NCBI GenBank assembly: GCA_946807835.1
Contig: CAMPEX010000001.1
Span: 4,975,001-5,039,000 of the forward strand
Length of the DNA stretch: 64,000 nt
Direction of reading: 5' to 3'
From: Ailanthus altissimus
Taxonomy: Eukaryota > Streptophyta > Magnoliopsida > Sapindales > Simaroubaceae
Positions 11,468-23,560 of the stretch are shown here, piece after piece. Every line of letters begins with the position of its first letter. Position 1 is the stretch's first letter. A program made the translations under genes and the position numbers. The notes beneath the pieces were generated by a model. That model worked only from the letters and a program-made list of their open reading frames with translations, had not been told where the DNA came from and did not search any database.

Positions 11468-13630
11468 TGTTAGGGTTGGTGCTTATATGTCATCCCTAAA
11501 TGTGCATATACATGTATTTATACATGTGTACATTTCTATTAAATTGCTACTACCTATTAATATGGTACTATGCAATGTAGCATTATAGACATTGTACGAT
11601 CTTAAGGAGTTCAAATCAGATCTAAAAGAGTTTATATAAGGGCTTATAGTTAGCCATACTGAGAGATATAAATGCTAAATGTTAGCATAGCTAAGTGTTA
11701 GGTGGTTATAATACTCAATGAAGATCCAAGAGTTTGAGCCTTGTCTATAATGGGACATAGACTTGGGAATATACTAGTAACTGCATAGTTACAAGAGTTG
11801 TAATCGAATGCCAGGAAATGTCAATTGTGCAAGTATATTATCAAATAATTATCCCTGATCTATTTCTGCCAATGCGGGTCTGTCCGTGGATAATTATATA
11901 TAGATCGGCATATATCGTACCTATAGGGTATAGATGGTGGTTCTTAGTCCACTATGAGCTTGGAGATCATATTGACAAATGGATATCCAGTTAGGACTAG
12001 ATATATGACAGACTCATGAGGGCCTCCAATAGACACCCTATGTAAGCCATCAACGAAGGGTCCTCTCGAGTTGAGTAGTATACGTGATTCTTTTGACTTA
12101 AGTACCATAGTGGGCTTGTAAGTGATCTATCATACTTTGGTTCCACGCATGTCACAGACCTTTCATAGTGTGATCGTTGAGTGTCGCTGGGTATAGTCCA
12201 ATATTTATAGAGTCTGGTGCATACAGATATAGGATCCGTCAGCTCGCATAAAGAGTTAGATATCTAGATGCTTTAATACTATATCTTAGAAATTCTTGTG
12301 GCCACAAGCATTAATCCTAAGAAAGAGTTCCACCAGGGTGCAACAATATGGCAAAGAATTTTATACATATTGTTCAGTGAGATACAAGTCTGGACATAAG
12401 ATATGGATGAGCACATGGGGATTTGACGGTGATAATCTATATCCCTAGCAAATCTAGGATATCGTAACGGAAGAACTATACGTATGTGTTATAACCTCAA
12501 TTTGTATGGTTTAATGCATTGATTTGTATATCCGTGACGTATGCGTGGGGCAATGTTCACGGACTTATGAAATAGTTCCATTTGACGAATTGGGCATGGA
12601 CCTAAGAGGTCTCGTGATATGGAGTGTACTCATTGTGTACTGGGGCAGCGTGCTGAATTAAATTGTTTAATCCAATAATATCCAGCATTACCACAGAAAT
12701 TCATGTGTGTCTGTATTTAAGTGTTAAATATAACAATTAGTTAATAATTATTATTTACTAATTGTATAATGACATGTGGTGTATTATGAACCCTCGGTTG
12801 AGTTTACCCAAGTGTGAAATTTGGTGGAACTCACTAAGGGGTAGACTTGGTAACTATTTATGAGGGGCAAAATGGTCATTTTATACATTAATTATTTAAT
12901 TGTTAAATAATTAAAATATCTCATTATTTTTTATTATTATATATTATGATATTATATGTTAATATTTTATTTAATGGTGCCAAGTAGCTGGCAACCATAA
13001 TTTATTTTATATTATTATTAATATTATATAATATATTTTATTATTATTATATTTATATTTAATATATATATATATAAATGAGATGTGTGTGTGATTTTGG
13101 AGTGTGTGTGTTTTACGGGTGAGGGAAATGGTGAAGTGGAGAAATGAAAATGGTTTTCATTTCTTTAACATGATGCCGAGAAGAAGAAGAAGAAGAAAAA
13201 GAAAAAATGAAAAATGAAATTGTTTCATTTTTTTTAGTGGTGCCATGAGAAATAATTGTGAATCACTTCAATTTTTATTTCTTTCATTTTTTAGAAAAGG
13301 AAGAAAACACACTACCGACCATTTTGGGGTTAAAAGCTAATCCCGTGCTAAAATAAAAGGCTGCTTTTCTAGCTCGTCAAGCCCACCGAGTTGGTGACTA
13401 AAACTGGCAACAAGTTGGTCTCTATGCGGACTCCAAGGATATACGTGTATAACGTTACACGTTCAGGTGATTATTCAATACTCCTAATATATTAATGTGA
13501 TTAATATATTATTTATTGTGTTTATTATATAATTTAGGGCTTTTGCATCGTAAAATATGTATATGATACGTATTTTAGGTAATAAATACAATTACACATG
13601 CATACACCCACGTATAGTAGATCCTCGACA
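11468..13630. mobile_element. Long solo LTR, family 2 copy A, inserted in Tat gag
   Basis: Starts TGTTAGGGTTGGTG and ends CCTCGACA. Flanks are TTTGT (11463-11467) and TTTGC (13631-13635), a 5-bp target duplication with one mismatch. The interrupted minus-strand gag reading continues in frame across the site, which fixes both ends well. The first 1.3 kb is similar to LTRs starting at 14984, 59515 and 62404. No internal retroelement sequence is attached, so it is a solo LTR of 2163 bp. The region 12900-13080 is almost pure A/T. The superfamily could not be assigned from the LTR alone. Confidence 0.8.
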
Positions 13631-14793
13631 TTTGCATTACCCTTGCAAGGTTGGCCAGAGTAACTTTCGAAGGTGGTTTATAAAATTTGAAATGAAACTT
13701 ATCTTCCATCTGCTCATAACTAGTTATGGATTCAAGTACTAAGTTTTTGTACCAAGTGAAAGCAATATTTATTAAAGAATTACCAAACATACTCAACTTT
13801 CAAAAGGGCAAATAGTTGACTTTTTGCACTGTACTGTGAACCTTGAGATATGCTTGAGGATGGTGATGTTCTCTTCCCACCAAAACATAAAAAACAAAAA
13901 CTCTGGAATTTTATACCCTTTAGGAAAATGGATAAAGAATCTATACTATAAAAGTAAAGCTTTCTATATGATAGCCTAGGCATCGGTTTCAGATAAACTC
14001 TTATGTTTTGTAGAGCTTTAGCAAATAAATTCCTATCAAGCTCATTGCTTTAATAGCTGGCTTGTCTTTATGGCTCAACAACTCCAAATTGGATTGGCCT
14101 TACTCAAGATTAGCCGACTTGTTCTAGAGTTTGCTGATTTGGTTGATGTAAGCTCCCTAAGTTTACTATATTTCCAACGGAGTCATAACTAAAGACATAT
14201 CCTAGTTGGCCTTAATGTTGAAATTTGGAATTTTTTTACTTTACTAGTTCAAGTTAGCTTAACATGATGACCGAACCATGTTGTAGGTCATGAGCATTAC
14301 TTTGTCATCTATAAGGTTCCTATAGCTCTAGGTTAAGTCGGCCTTAAAGTAAAGCCATGAAGTCATTATGATTCTATCTCATAGCCTCTAGGTTCCTAAA
14401 AATATTTCTATTAAATTTTTTATTATCTTCAATTAGTGGTCGAAAGACTACGACCATCTGATTAGTGAGCATAGTACCCAAGTACTGATTCTCCAAAAAG
14501 ATTTGAGAAACTAATCCCTGAACGTCGATTGTTGAAAACAGCTTAGGATATGGAAAGGAATCCATTTGTATCTCATACAATTGATGACTAAGTATATCCT
14601 TCTCGACCTTTATGGCAATACTGGTTTCTTCATGATGTGTTGGGTTTAAATGGTCTCTAATAAAAGTAGTAACTATTTTGTCACCTTTTCTTGACGCACT
14701 TGAGGGTTCTGTGGAGGTTTTTTCAGTATTTTTTAGATTCTTTGTCATACTTCTAGTTATGACTGGTATACAAAAAGAAGTTCCACCGAGCAT
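13575..14793 (-). pseudogene. Tat-type gag, proximal part
   Basis: Three open minus-strand segments make up this part: 14374-14793 begins with an ITRSM-containing N-terminus typical of Tat gag; 13780-13983 begins MPRLSYRKLY and continues through an IKFQSFCFLCFGG block; 13575-13796 carries NIAFTWYKNLVLESITSYEQ and FHFKFYKPPSKVTLANLARV, the retrotransposon gag core. Stops and frame breaks separate them. In an intact element this polyprotein would form the virus-like particle. The last codons before 13636 run out of gag into the solo LTR. Confidence 0.8.
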
Positions 14794-14983
14794 GCCAAAA
14801 AAGAATGTTCTCGTGTAAAATTAATTAAGAGATTTATGTATGTCCAATGTCCTATTATAGAAATAAAATTGCCTCAAATTCATGAGGAACTAAGGTTAGA
14901 GTTTGTTAAATTAAGTATTGCCGAATTTGACTTACAGCGAACAAGATTCAGAGTAAATTTGGGCTGTAAAAGTAACAAGCAAA
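14794..14983. other. Short segment between Tat gag start and family 2 LTR copy B
   Basis: This should hold the leader and primer-binding region of the Tat element, but no convincing tRNA-complementary site or LTR end was seen before the TG at 14984. Confidence 0.3.
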
Positions 14984-17200
14984 TGTTGAAATTTGTGCTT
15001 ATGTGCCATCCTTTTTATGTATGAATATTTGCTTTATATTTATACTATATCATTTTATTAAATCACTAATTATATTTTGTACGTGGTAAGATGCTTGTAA
15101 CATTTTAGATATTGTATGATTTGAAAGAGTTCAGATTTGGTCTAAAGGAGTTTAGATTAATACTAAGAATTAGCAACGTTGAGAGTTATAAATGTTAAGA
15201 GTTAGCACTGATAAGAGTTACTAGGTTATAAGAGTTAGCGAAATCTAAAGAGTTAGAGCTTTGTCTAAAATGGAACAAAGACCTGAGAATATATTATTAA
15301 AGATATAGTTGCAAAAAGTTAAAAATAGTGCTAGGAAATGTCGTTATGCAAGTATATTCTTAAACACTATGTTCTTGATCTATCTTCGCTATTGCAGATC
15401 TGTTAGTAAAGACCTTATTATATATAGATAAGCGTATCTTTATATCTGGATAATCCAGATCGTTAGTCTTAGCAGACCTTGAGTTTAATGAAATCTTATA
15501 TAGAGATACAGGTATTCAGTTAGGACTGAATACTGAACAGATTCGCGAGGACCTTTAATAAACATCCCATATACCCATTAATTGAGGGTATTCTCGAGTT
15601 AAGTAGTATTCGTGGTCTTTTGACCTGAGCACTACGGTGAGCTTGTGAGTGATCCACCATACTTTGGTTTCACACATGTCAGAAACATTGTATAGTCTGA
15701 CCGTTGAGTGTCATTGGGTATGGTCTGATGCTCATAGAGCCCAATGTGCGTAGATATGGGATCCATCAGCTCATTTGGGTGAGTAATATATCCTGATGCT
15801 CCAAGATTATGTTTCAGAAAGTCTTATGGCAATAAGCAGTTATGCCCGGGCAAAAGAGTTTTATCCTAGGGATAAATAATATCTGTAACACTATATCGCA
15901 AAAGTGTTTACGGATATTATTTATTGAAATATAAATCTAGAGATAAGTTTATGGTTGAGCATATGGAGACTTGACGCTATTGACCTATATCTCCGCTCTT
16001 CCAAGATATCCATGATAGAGGGATTATACGAATATGTAATAATCTCAACTTGTATGATTTAACGCGCCGTTTTGTAATATCTATAACATATATGTGGGAC
16101 ATTGTTCACAGAAGTATAGACAAGTTCCATGTGACAAACTGGGCGTGGACCTAGAGAGTCTCACAATATGAAGTGTACTCATTGTACACCAGGGCAGCAT
16201 ATTGGATCAAACAATTCAGTCCAAAATATTTCAACAAACCAAAAATATATTTCAGTGGTTCCTCAAGATGTATATTTGTCAAGACTTAAATGTTAAATAC
16301 ATCACATAATTGATTAACAAGAGTTGTTAACCAATACGATGTTGAGATATGGAATAATATTGTGCATAATTTATTTTTTACCTTGAAATTACCGATTTAC
16401 CTTGCTAGTAAAAACAAGTGAGGTAAAAGTAATTATTCAAAAATAGTTTTTGAATAATTAATGTAAAATTTATTTACTATTATTATTACAAAATGATAAA
16501 CATCTATTTTGCCAATAGTATCATTTACCTAATGAAAGGCCTTGATGTTGGTCATTAATTAGTTAAAATAATTAAAGATATTCCAACAATAGGTAAAGGA
16601 ATATTTGGTGACCATTAATCAAAGGTATTTGATAAGATAATGCAATGAAATAGCCAACAATATTTAATGATAGGCCATAAAAAGCATTAGCAACTTGAAA
16701 CAAAAATTGAATGAATTGAATTCATTCATTAGATGCATGATACGGCCAAGTGTGAGTGTAGAGAGAATAGAAAAAGTTTTGGCTAAGTTCTTGATATTCT
16801 TATAAAAGAATTGTGAGGGAAAAAGACGAAGAACATTCAACTATTTCTCATCACTCACAAGAAATAAAAACTATATAGTTCAAAGTGTTTTAAGAGTTAA
16901 AACATTTTGTTACTAAAAATTTGAAGCTTTTATTCTAGCTTCACAATCCTACCGATTTTAGTTGTGAACGAGAATTATGCAACAACATACTTCAAGATGA
17001 GCTCAAGAATTAGATATTGAAGTTCTTGAAGAATTGGAAAGCTACCTTCAATCAGGATAAATTTACTTATTTGTAATTTATTTAAATGATACTTATGAAC
17101 ATATATGAGAGAATGTGTTAAATAAAAGAATTTCATATTTAAATATCTTTCGTATGAAAAATGTGGGAATGATTTAGTATTTAATTGAAGTAATGGAGTT
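14984..17200. mobile_element. Long LTR, family 2 copy B (right end approximate)
   Basis: Starts TGTTGAAATTTGTG and can be followed alongside the copies at 11468 and 59515 to about 16330. It then diverges but still shares the CTTCACAATCC segment (about 16940) with the 59515 copy. The base run before it is GCAAA (14979-14983), and no exact second copy was found. The closest candidate is GCAGA after 17297, which is too weak to fix the end. No gag or pol follows, so it is a solo or truncated LTR. Confidence 0.65.
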
Positions 17201-17221
17201 GGAGACGTTGATGGCTAGTTG

Positions 17222-17476
17222 TTAAATTGATTTTAAATTTGTGGTGGTGGTTGAATAATGGATGATAAGTTGTTGAATTGACTGGTGGTCTGATCCAGCA
17301 GAAGCACAGGTCACGATCATCTTATGCAGTCTTTCAAACTTTAGTATCTGAAGCTCATAAGTTAATCGAAAAAGTACACAAACCAATAAGTATACGCCCG
17401 TTTGGTAAACCCACGAGGCTAAAACCAACACAAACTTAATCGAATTCAATGGCACCCCAGCACTAATATATGGCAA
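17222..17476 (-). pseudogene. DUF3537 (gustatory-receptor-like) membrane protein fragment
   Basis: An 84-codon minus-strand frame holds a hydrophobic block (VPLNSIKFVLVLASWVYQTG, then YLLVCVLFRLTYELQILKFE), followed by a non-matching tail. The CVLFRL...LQIL.FE pattern is what I recall from plant DUF3537 proteins, multi-pass membrane proteins distantly related to insect gustatory receptors. Only one or two membrane segments remain, with no other exon nearby and an LTR on the downstream side. This is therefore a gene fragment, either captured or left by decay. Identification is by eye. Confidence 0.5.
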
Positions 17477-18463
17477 TAATACTTTTACAAATCAAAAACA
17501 AAATAATTTGTGTGCAAGTTGAACGAAAACATATGGTAGTAATATGCCTGCAAGATAACAAAATGCCTTGAACTAGCAGCCATTTTGGCTGCTTGGCTCA
17601 GCGGCCAAAATGGCCGTTGGAATTTTTTTTTTTCAATTTTTAGTTTTAAACTAATTCAAATTATTGTTAATATTTTAATTCTTTTTTTCATTTTTTAAAT
17701 TTTTTTGTTTTTAATGTTTTAATTATTTTTATTTTTTATTTTTTAAAATTTATTGTTATTGTTATTATTATTTTTTATTATTGTTATTTGGACATTTCAT
17801 ATCTCATGACAATGAATTTATTAAAATTAATAGAAGATTCCCTAGCAGAATGATAGCATTAATATTTTTCAAATCTTTAAGTATTAATGTCAAGTTTTGA
17901 AATTCTTGAATATTATTGTAATTATATCTTATTTCAGGGATATTCATAATAATAACCCTAAGTAGTTTTAAGAAGATAATAAAAATTATTAATTTTTTAT
18001 TTCTTTATTTAAATTAATGTTAATTAGAGAATTATAAGCTCATTATTATTTAAGATTTATGAGTACTTAGATAATTTACATTTGATTACACATTTATTTT
18101 ATAATTATATCAAACATGTTAAAAAATTTAAGCTTGTTGAATTAGTTTAAATATCAACTTTTTTTATCTAGGTGATGGGTGTCATTTTTCTTGTTTAGCA
18201 TGGTTTCTCAATTCTGAAGTCGATTTTTCTACAGTTTTGCACTTTATTCCATCCTTTTTTTTATCAGTTCTACAGTTGGTTATCCACATATATTCTGTAA
18301 TGTATGATCTTCTAAACGTGTTGTAAAGCGTTTTCATTCTTATTCTAAGGTTTTTTTTTTATTAGTGATAAAACTTAGGAAAATCAACAAGAATATAGAA
18401 ATAGAAATGCTACTTTATTATTCAGTCAATGTAAAGTATAGAAGATTCCAAAATGCATGGGAT
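17477..18463. other. AT-rich intergenic DNA with two GC-rich mini-hairpins
   Basis: No gene seen. At 17576-17592 GCAGCCA/TGGCTGC forms a perfect 7-bp stem with a TTT loop, and at 17602-17616 CGGCCA/TGGCCG forms a 6-bp stem with an AAA loop. The two are also roughly reverse complements of each other. The rest is oligo-A/T rich. Confidence 0.5.
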
Positions 18464-19186
18464 TAAGGGTGTGCGTGATATGGTTTGATTTGGTATTTTT
18501 TAGAATCGAACCGAATTGAAAAAATTTAAAAATTTTATTTTTATAATCAAATCATACTAGATTTTGTATGAGAACCAAACTATACTAAATTGATTTGGTC
18601 TAATTTGTTTAGTTCAATCTCCTAAATATTTTTTAAGAGACTAAAATCATATATGTAAGAAATAAAATTCATATAAAAATAAAGAAAAAAATTATACATT
18701 AACTTGAAATACCAAATTAATAAAGTCTATGAATTAAACAAGTTAAAAAACTATTAAAAATTAAAGTTCATTTAAACAAATAAAGTATCCATCAATTTTA
18801 AGTATCAAATTAATTAAAATTCTATCAACCAAACAAGATAGAAAAATATTAAAATTAAAGTCTATTCAAATAATAAAAAAGTGGCCATCAATTTTTAAGT
18901 ATCAAATTAATTAAAGTCAATTAACTAAACAAGTTATAAAATTATTAAAATTAAAATTCACTTAATAAATTATATGAAAATTTTGTGTGAAATTTTATTT
19001 ATGTCATTCGGCTCGGTTCACTATTTTTAGGGACCAAAATAAAAAAACTGAACCGAACTAAATTTTTTGAGACCGAGATAAAAAAATTTGATTGGTAATG
19101 TTTATATTCTAATACCAAATTGACCCAATTAATTGGTTTGATTCGGTTTAATATTTTCAATTCAGGTAGTTTTTAACCCACTCCTA
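18464..19186. mobile_element. Non-autonomous hAT element with 8-bp TSD CATGGGAT
   Basis: CATGGGAT occurs exactly at 18456-18463 and 19187-19194. The element starts TAAGGGTGTGCG and ends with the complement of TAGGAGTGGGTT, imperfect terminal inverted repeats of the TAGGGGTGGGC type common in plant hAT elements. No transposase is encoded in the 723 bp. The inside has about three degenerate copies of a 95-bp unit (about 18700-18990) containing AGTATCAAATTAATTAAA. The 8-bp duplication is the hAT hallmark. Confidence 0.8.
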
Positions 19187-19457
19187 CATGGGATGTCTTA
19201 AAAAACACAACTGAACGTAAAACATGGAATATTTTGAATGTAAAGTATAAAAGATTTTTGTAAAGTATAAAAGATTTTAGAATGTGTAGGACGTCTAAGA
19301 TATATAAAAGAATGTAAATAAAGAAAATAAATGTAATATCAAAATCAAATAATAAGTTTGTAACTATTCATTTTCAAAAGCATGTAATAAATAATAATGC
19401 TCCCGATTTAATTTATTTGAATTTTGAATTATATATATATATATAATCTTTTTTGTT
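19187..19457. other. Short AT-rich spacer
   Basis: Contains a repeated GTAAAGTATAAAAGATTTT motif that also occurs just left of the hAT element, and an (AT)n run near 19430. No gene. Confidence 0.4.
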
Positions 19458-20437
19458 TGTTTCAAATTTTGAGTTATTCTAGGCCAACGAGTTGAATTTA
19501 TTTATTCTTAAAAATAACACATGGGCTTCTTAAAAGGACCAAGTTAAAATGATCACTCTTTGATGTTATTAGGATTTCATAGCTTCAAACACATTCAAGA
19601 TCAAATAAAATAATACCAACATCAACAAAGACTAAATTATAGTGGTTCGGTTCAATGTGAACCTAAATCTACTTTCGCCAAGCCTATTCAATTCACTCAA
19701 ATGCACTATTCAATAATGTTTTTATAGCCAAATTACAAGAAATTAAAAAATGAGTACATATATATTGTCTTAATAATGGAGCCTTAGAAGCTTTAGTAGA
19801 GCCATGGGAGTCGTAATATAGCCTTAATGGCTTTAATGGAGCCACGATGGCTGTAATAGAGCCTTTAGGGCTATGATGGAGCCTTGGGGCTTTAATGGAG
19901 CAACAAGAGCTGTTATTGAGTCTTAAAGAGCTGTAATGGAAACTTAAGAGGTTATAATAGTGCCTTAGGGGCTGTTTTGGAACCTTTATTGTAGCTTTTG
20001 TCCTTTTATCCTAGAAGGAATCAAAGAAGAAGCAGAAGCCAATCTTTTATTTCAGCATTTAACCTCTTTTTTTAGGCGTAGGTTGTAAAGTTCTTTTAGA
20101 GTTGAATACGATACCTATAAAGTCCTCTTAGAACTATGCTATATAAAGTCTTATTGATTGAAGATTTCTGTTAGAACTAAGACGTTTGGCTTTAAGGTCC
20201 TTATGAAAAAGTATAATATGAGTTCTCGATCAGTGGTGCAAAAATATTTTTTTGCCTATTTTTCAGTATAATCGACCTCTTGGAAGGCTTATAAAAGCAA
20301 GGACTTTTTGGCTGAGGATATTCGCTTAGTAGCTTAATATCTCAAGTACCCATGTGATAAGTTTTCTAGTGGGTTACAATAGACCTTCTGAGGATTAGCC
20401 ATAGACTGAAATTTTATAAAAGAATAGGGGTCCTTCA
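19458..20437 (-). repeat. LTR-like repeat A (3' LTR of the Tat-like derivative)
   Basis: It aligns by eye over most of its length with 26212-27344, including ACGAGTTGAATTTATTTATT near the start and the segment around TTTTTGGCTGA. The 19790-19990 part is a degenerate minisatellite of about 25-30 bp units built on GAGCCTTAGGGGCTGTAATG. The end points are estimated. Confidence 0.6.
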
Positions 20438-21429
20438 GTTTTTAGTGTTGACTTGCTAGTAGTAAAACTAATTAGTAATTCTCATTTTAGTAATCCTGTG
20501 TAGTTCTTAGGTCATATATTATGTCATTAAAAGGAGCAAAATGTTTAACAACTGGTTGCCTCGTCTATTAAAGTGTTTAGGAATTAGGTGAGGTGATCAT
20601 CTTAACTAATCATCTTGCCTGATGGTAAAGAGGTATTTGAAATTGGTGCCAAAAGTATATATTAATGCTTAGTGGCCTTTTATGAAATGTGCGCTGATAG
20701 GTAGCTATGTGAATAATTGTGTCTTTTTAAATTTCTGATGATATAGTCATATCTTGGACCATTGGTACTATAAATAGTTGATGGGTACTCTTAAAAATGT
20801 GTATTAGATGAGGATACTTCTCATTCATGAGAGTACTTTAGACTTTATATCTTAGATCAACTATTGTGATTACTTCGAGGACTTCATATATAGGCACAAT
20901 CTATCTATCTGTTCACTGTATTTAGCAATTTTAAGAGAAAGAAAATTTGTGTTTTTCGTTGATCATTTTTTATGATCTTCAGATAAGTAAGTGTTTATTT
21001 ACTATTTTCTTTATTTTTGTTGTTTTTTCTTTATTGTCTTACTTATTTTTTGTAATTTCTATATTATGTTTTGCATGTATTCTTTAAATTTGTAAGTGCT
21101 CAACATAGTAGATTATTAATAGGTTATTTACCTTATTTATCTAGGTGCTAGAACCATATTTTAAGCCGACGACTCTAAAAAATATTTAGTTACAGTATGG
21201 TAATTTTGATGAAGACTCGATTGCTAAAAGTAGCTTATCATGAGAAGTCGAGAGATTGAGTGCTCAAGAGGACTGAGGCCTCTAATTAATTGTTAGGGAG
21301 CCTACCCATGGGGGGACACTGAGGTAGAAATGCTCGAGGGAATTTATGATTTTGAGAACACACCAAGTAATGAGAAATATTGATTAGTGCTCATTAGGGC
21401 AAGCATTAGTCTCTCGCAACCGAGCAAGC
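20438..21429. other. Spacer between LTR A and antisense ORF
   Basis: No gene recognised. It lies upstream of the plus-strand antisense ORF and may hold its promoter region. The composition is AT-rich with no clear TATA choice. Confidence 0.3.
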
Positions 21430-23560
21430 TTAAGAAAAAGAAGAAAGCATTCATCCTTAGTCCGATGAGGAGGTCCCTTTAGAGTTAGACTGCCTGCCTT
21501 ACTATTCTTCAAGTGTGAGGCAAGAGGACCTTGATTTGGTGAGGGTGAAGTACAATATACTGAAAGTGCCTTGTGAAAATAAGTATACTAATGTGCCATT
21601 AGCTAGGAAGGTAGCTTTTAATCTCGTTTTCTTTAGCTTAGGGTTATGACTTCCATTACACCCTCTATTTTGTACATATTCACCCATCTATACTTAGCAC
21701 TATGCTAGCTAAATCTCAATTCATGGAGGATATTGGTTGGTCTGAATGTGAACTGGTTAAAGGTCGGCTTTAGTAAACCCACCTTTCTTGAGTTGCAATA
21801 AATTTATTAGAGTATGGAAAATTTTAACTAGTATAAGAGGTTTCATTATTTCTTTGCTTATGATAGAAAAAAGAGATGTGCTTTTATATGAGATCTACCT
21901 TCAAGTAATCACAAGTGGAAGCACTTGTGAATTTTTATTAGTGGGGAATGAAGGTGAAAGTATATAGGGTTGCATTTGTTATGTCCTTAGGTTTTTTCTA
22001 AATTAGTTCCTTGCTTGCTATTTTTCATGTTCCATATTTATAAAAATTGTCTTTGATGATTCATATCCTAATTGTCTTTATTATTTCAAAAACATTCTAG
22101 ACAGTAAAGCTTAAGTTAACTTAGGAAGAAAATGATAGAGTCGTTTAATCTTAAAAGCAAGAAGACTCCATTAAAGAACTTTTCACTCAAAAGAACTTAA
22201 AAAGTATAGGCTCGATTGCCAACTTATTGAACTTCAAAAAAAGAAAAAGGAAAAAGGAGAAAAGGTAATCCTCAAATCTTTCTCGATAGTGCTTGATCAT
22301 TATACAAAAATGTTTATTCTAATTTCCCTTTAATCTTTTTATAGCAATAAAGCAAAGAGACGGCGATAGAAAGCATCCTCATTCATCTGAAACCCCTAGT
22401 TAAGGGTATGGGGCAAGAATCTTAGGAGATAAGAGTTCTCACATTACTTGGCCTAAGTAGAGGAGACTTGAGAAAAGGTGCTGGGCACAAGGAGCCTGTC
22501 GTGAAAACTCTTCAAAAGATAAAAAGAAGAGGTCAAATAAGGTCTTTTATTGATCTTATAAGTCTAACATCCCTTTTATAGTAACCGGGTGACGGTAGAT
22601 GGTTGACAAGGATACTAATCTCGAACTCTTTGACTATTCTAAGTTAGACTACTCCTAACTTGAGCAGACGGTAATAGGCATGGTTGGTGCCTTCATCTTT
22701 CTAGCTATTATACATCATGATTGTAAAACAAGGCTGGTATAGGAACATGGTCTCTTTAATAAAAGTGGTTTAGCCTGCAATCAAGGCTATTTGTGCTAAA
22801 ACTATGTCTAAATACCTCCAAGTCCTTAGTGAACATATAGGATGTATGCCCGAGGTAACTTTTTTATAATGAACTTTTACTTTAGTCTCAATAGTTTATT
22901 TAATCACTAATTATTCACCATTTTTTATTTAGGCAGCTTTCATTCTAGCTCAGCATGAGATGAACTCTAAGGTGCTAGCAAGGATAGGTAGAAGTTGAAA
23001 AAAGCTAAGACGGAGGAAACTAATAAGAAGGTTGAAGAAGAGAGCCCGGAGCTCAAAAATGATATTGCAAAGACGGAAGAGGTTAGATCAATGTGGCTAC
23101 TATGAAGAGCAGGTTTTTGCTCTTCAATGAGAGGTTCATTAGCTTAACATGGCAATTATTAAATCTCAATCATTAATGATGACTCTTTGAGAGGAGAATG
23201 ATTCTCTCATAAAAAGAAATAAAGAGTTGGCTAAAGAGCTGAATGCTACTTAGGTTAATATTGCGGTTGCTTTTGAAGACTAGTTTGCGAAGTGGTCAAC
23301 CTGGACTTCAAAAAGTGTGTTAATGTGTTCAAAGCACACTATCCCAACATGTATCTCACTTAGTGAGAAGAGGCAATCATCATCTAGGCAATGGCTAAAT
23401 AAGGGGAAATTGAAGACCCTTAACTAGTAGAATAAGTGGTCCTTCTTCGATCAGAACAGAGCACTCTTATAGTCATAGAGAGCTTGCCAGCTGAAGACCT
23501 CATTGCCCTTACTGCTAAAGAACAACGTCTTGTTCCTCAAACTTAGAATTGTATTTTTTA
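21430..23560 (+). pseudogene. Transposase_28-like / coiled-coil antisense ORF relic
   Basis: Plus-strand translation in broken frames shows EDLDLVRVKYNI, a LPLHPLF block, LLYEIYLPSSNHKWKH-type residues and FISGE at 21.52-21.95 kb. This is the order seen in the N-terminal 'putative gypsy type transposon' (Transposase_28) domain. Later come LFDYSKLDYS (about 22.63 kb), a charged helical stretch rich in Lys/Arg/Glu (22.95-23.25 kb), and a FAKWSTWTSK-type segment (about 23.29 kb). The many stops make it a relic. It runs opposite to the retroelement that carries it. Its biological role in living relatives is not known to me. Confidence 0.55.

Larger units (their letters stand above)
5926..14793 (-). 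mobile_element. Tat-lineage Ty3/gypsy element relic, minus strand, with nested insertions
   Basis: On the minus strand, gag (from 14793), protease (about 9930-9680) and reverse transcriptase (about 9290-8813) occur in the right order, with a sense-strand PMD-like ORF at the 3' side. This layout and the RT motif (YLMPIADILIELAASHE-like) fit the Tat group. The element is broken by a long solo LTR inside gag (11468-13630) and by the 7289-8707 insertion. Its own LTRs were not identified: the 5' side runs into another LTR at 14984, and the 3' side runs into the solo LTR at 2840-5615. Numerous stops make it non-functional. Confidence 0.7.

Noticed and set aside
14836..15024. 62-codon plus-strand frame crossing the start of LTR copy B
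   Set aside because: It runs through the LTR boundary and has no recognisable domain, so it is chance.
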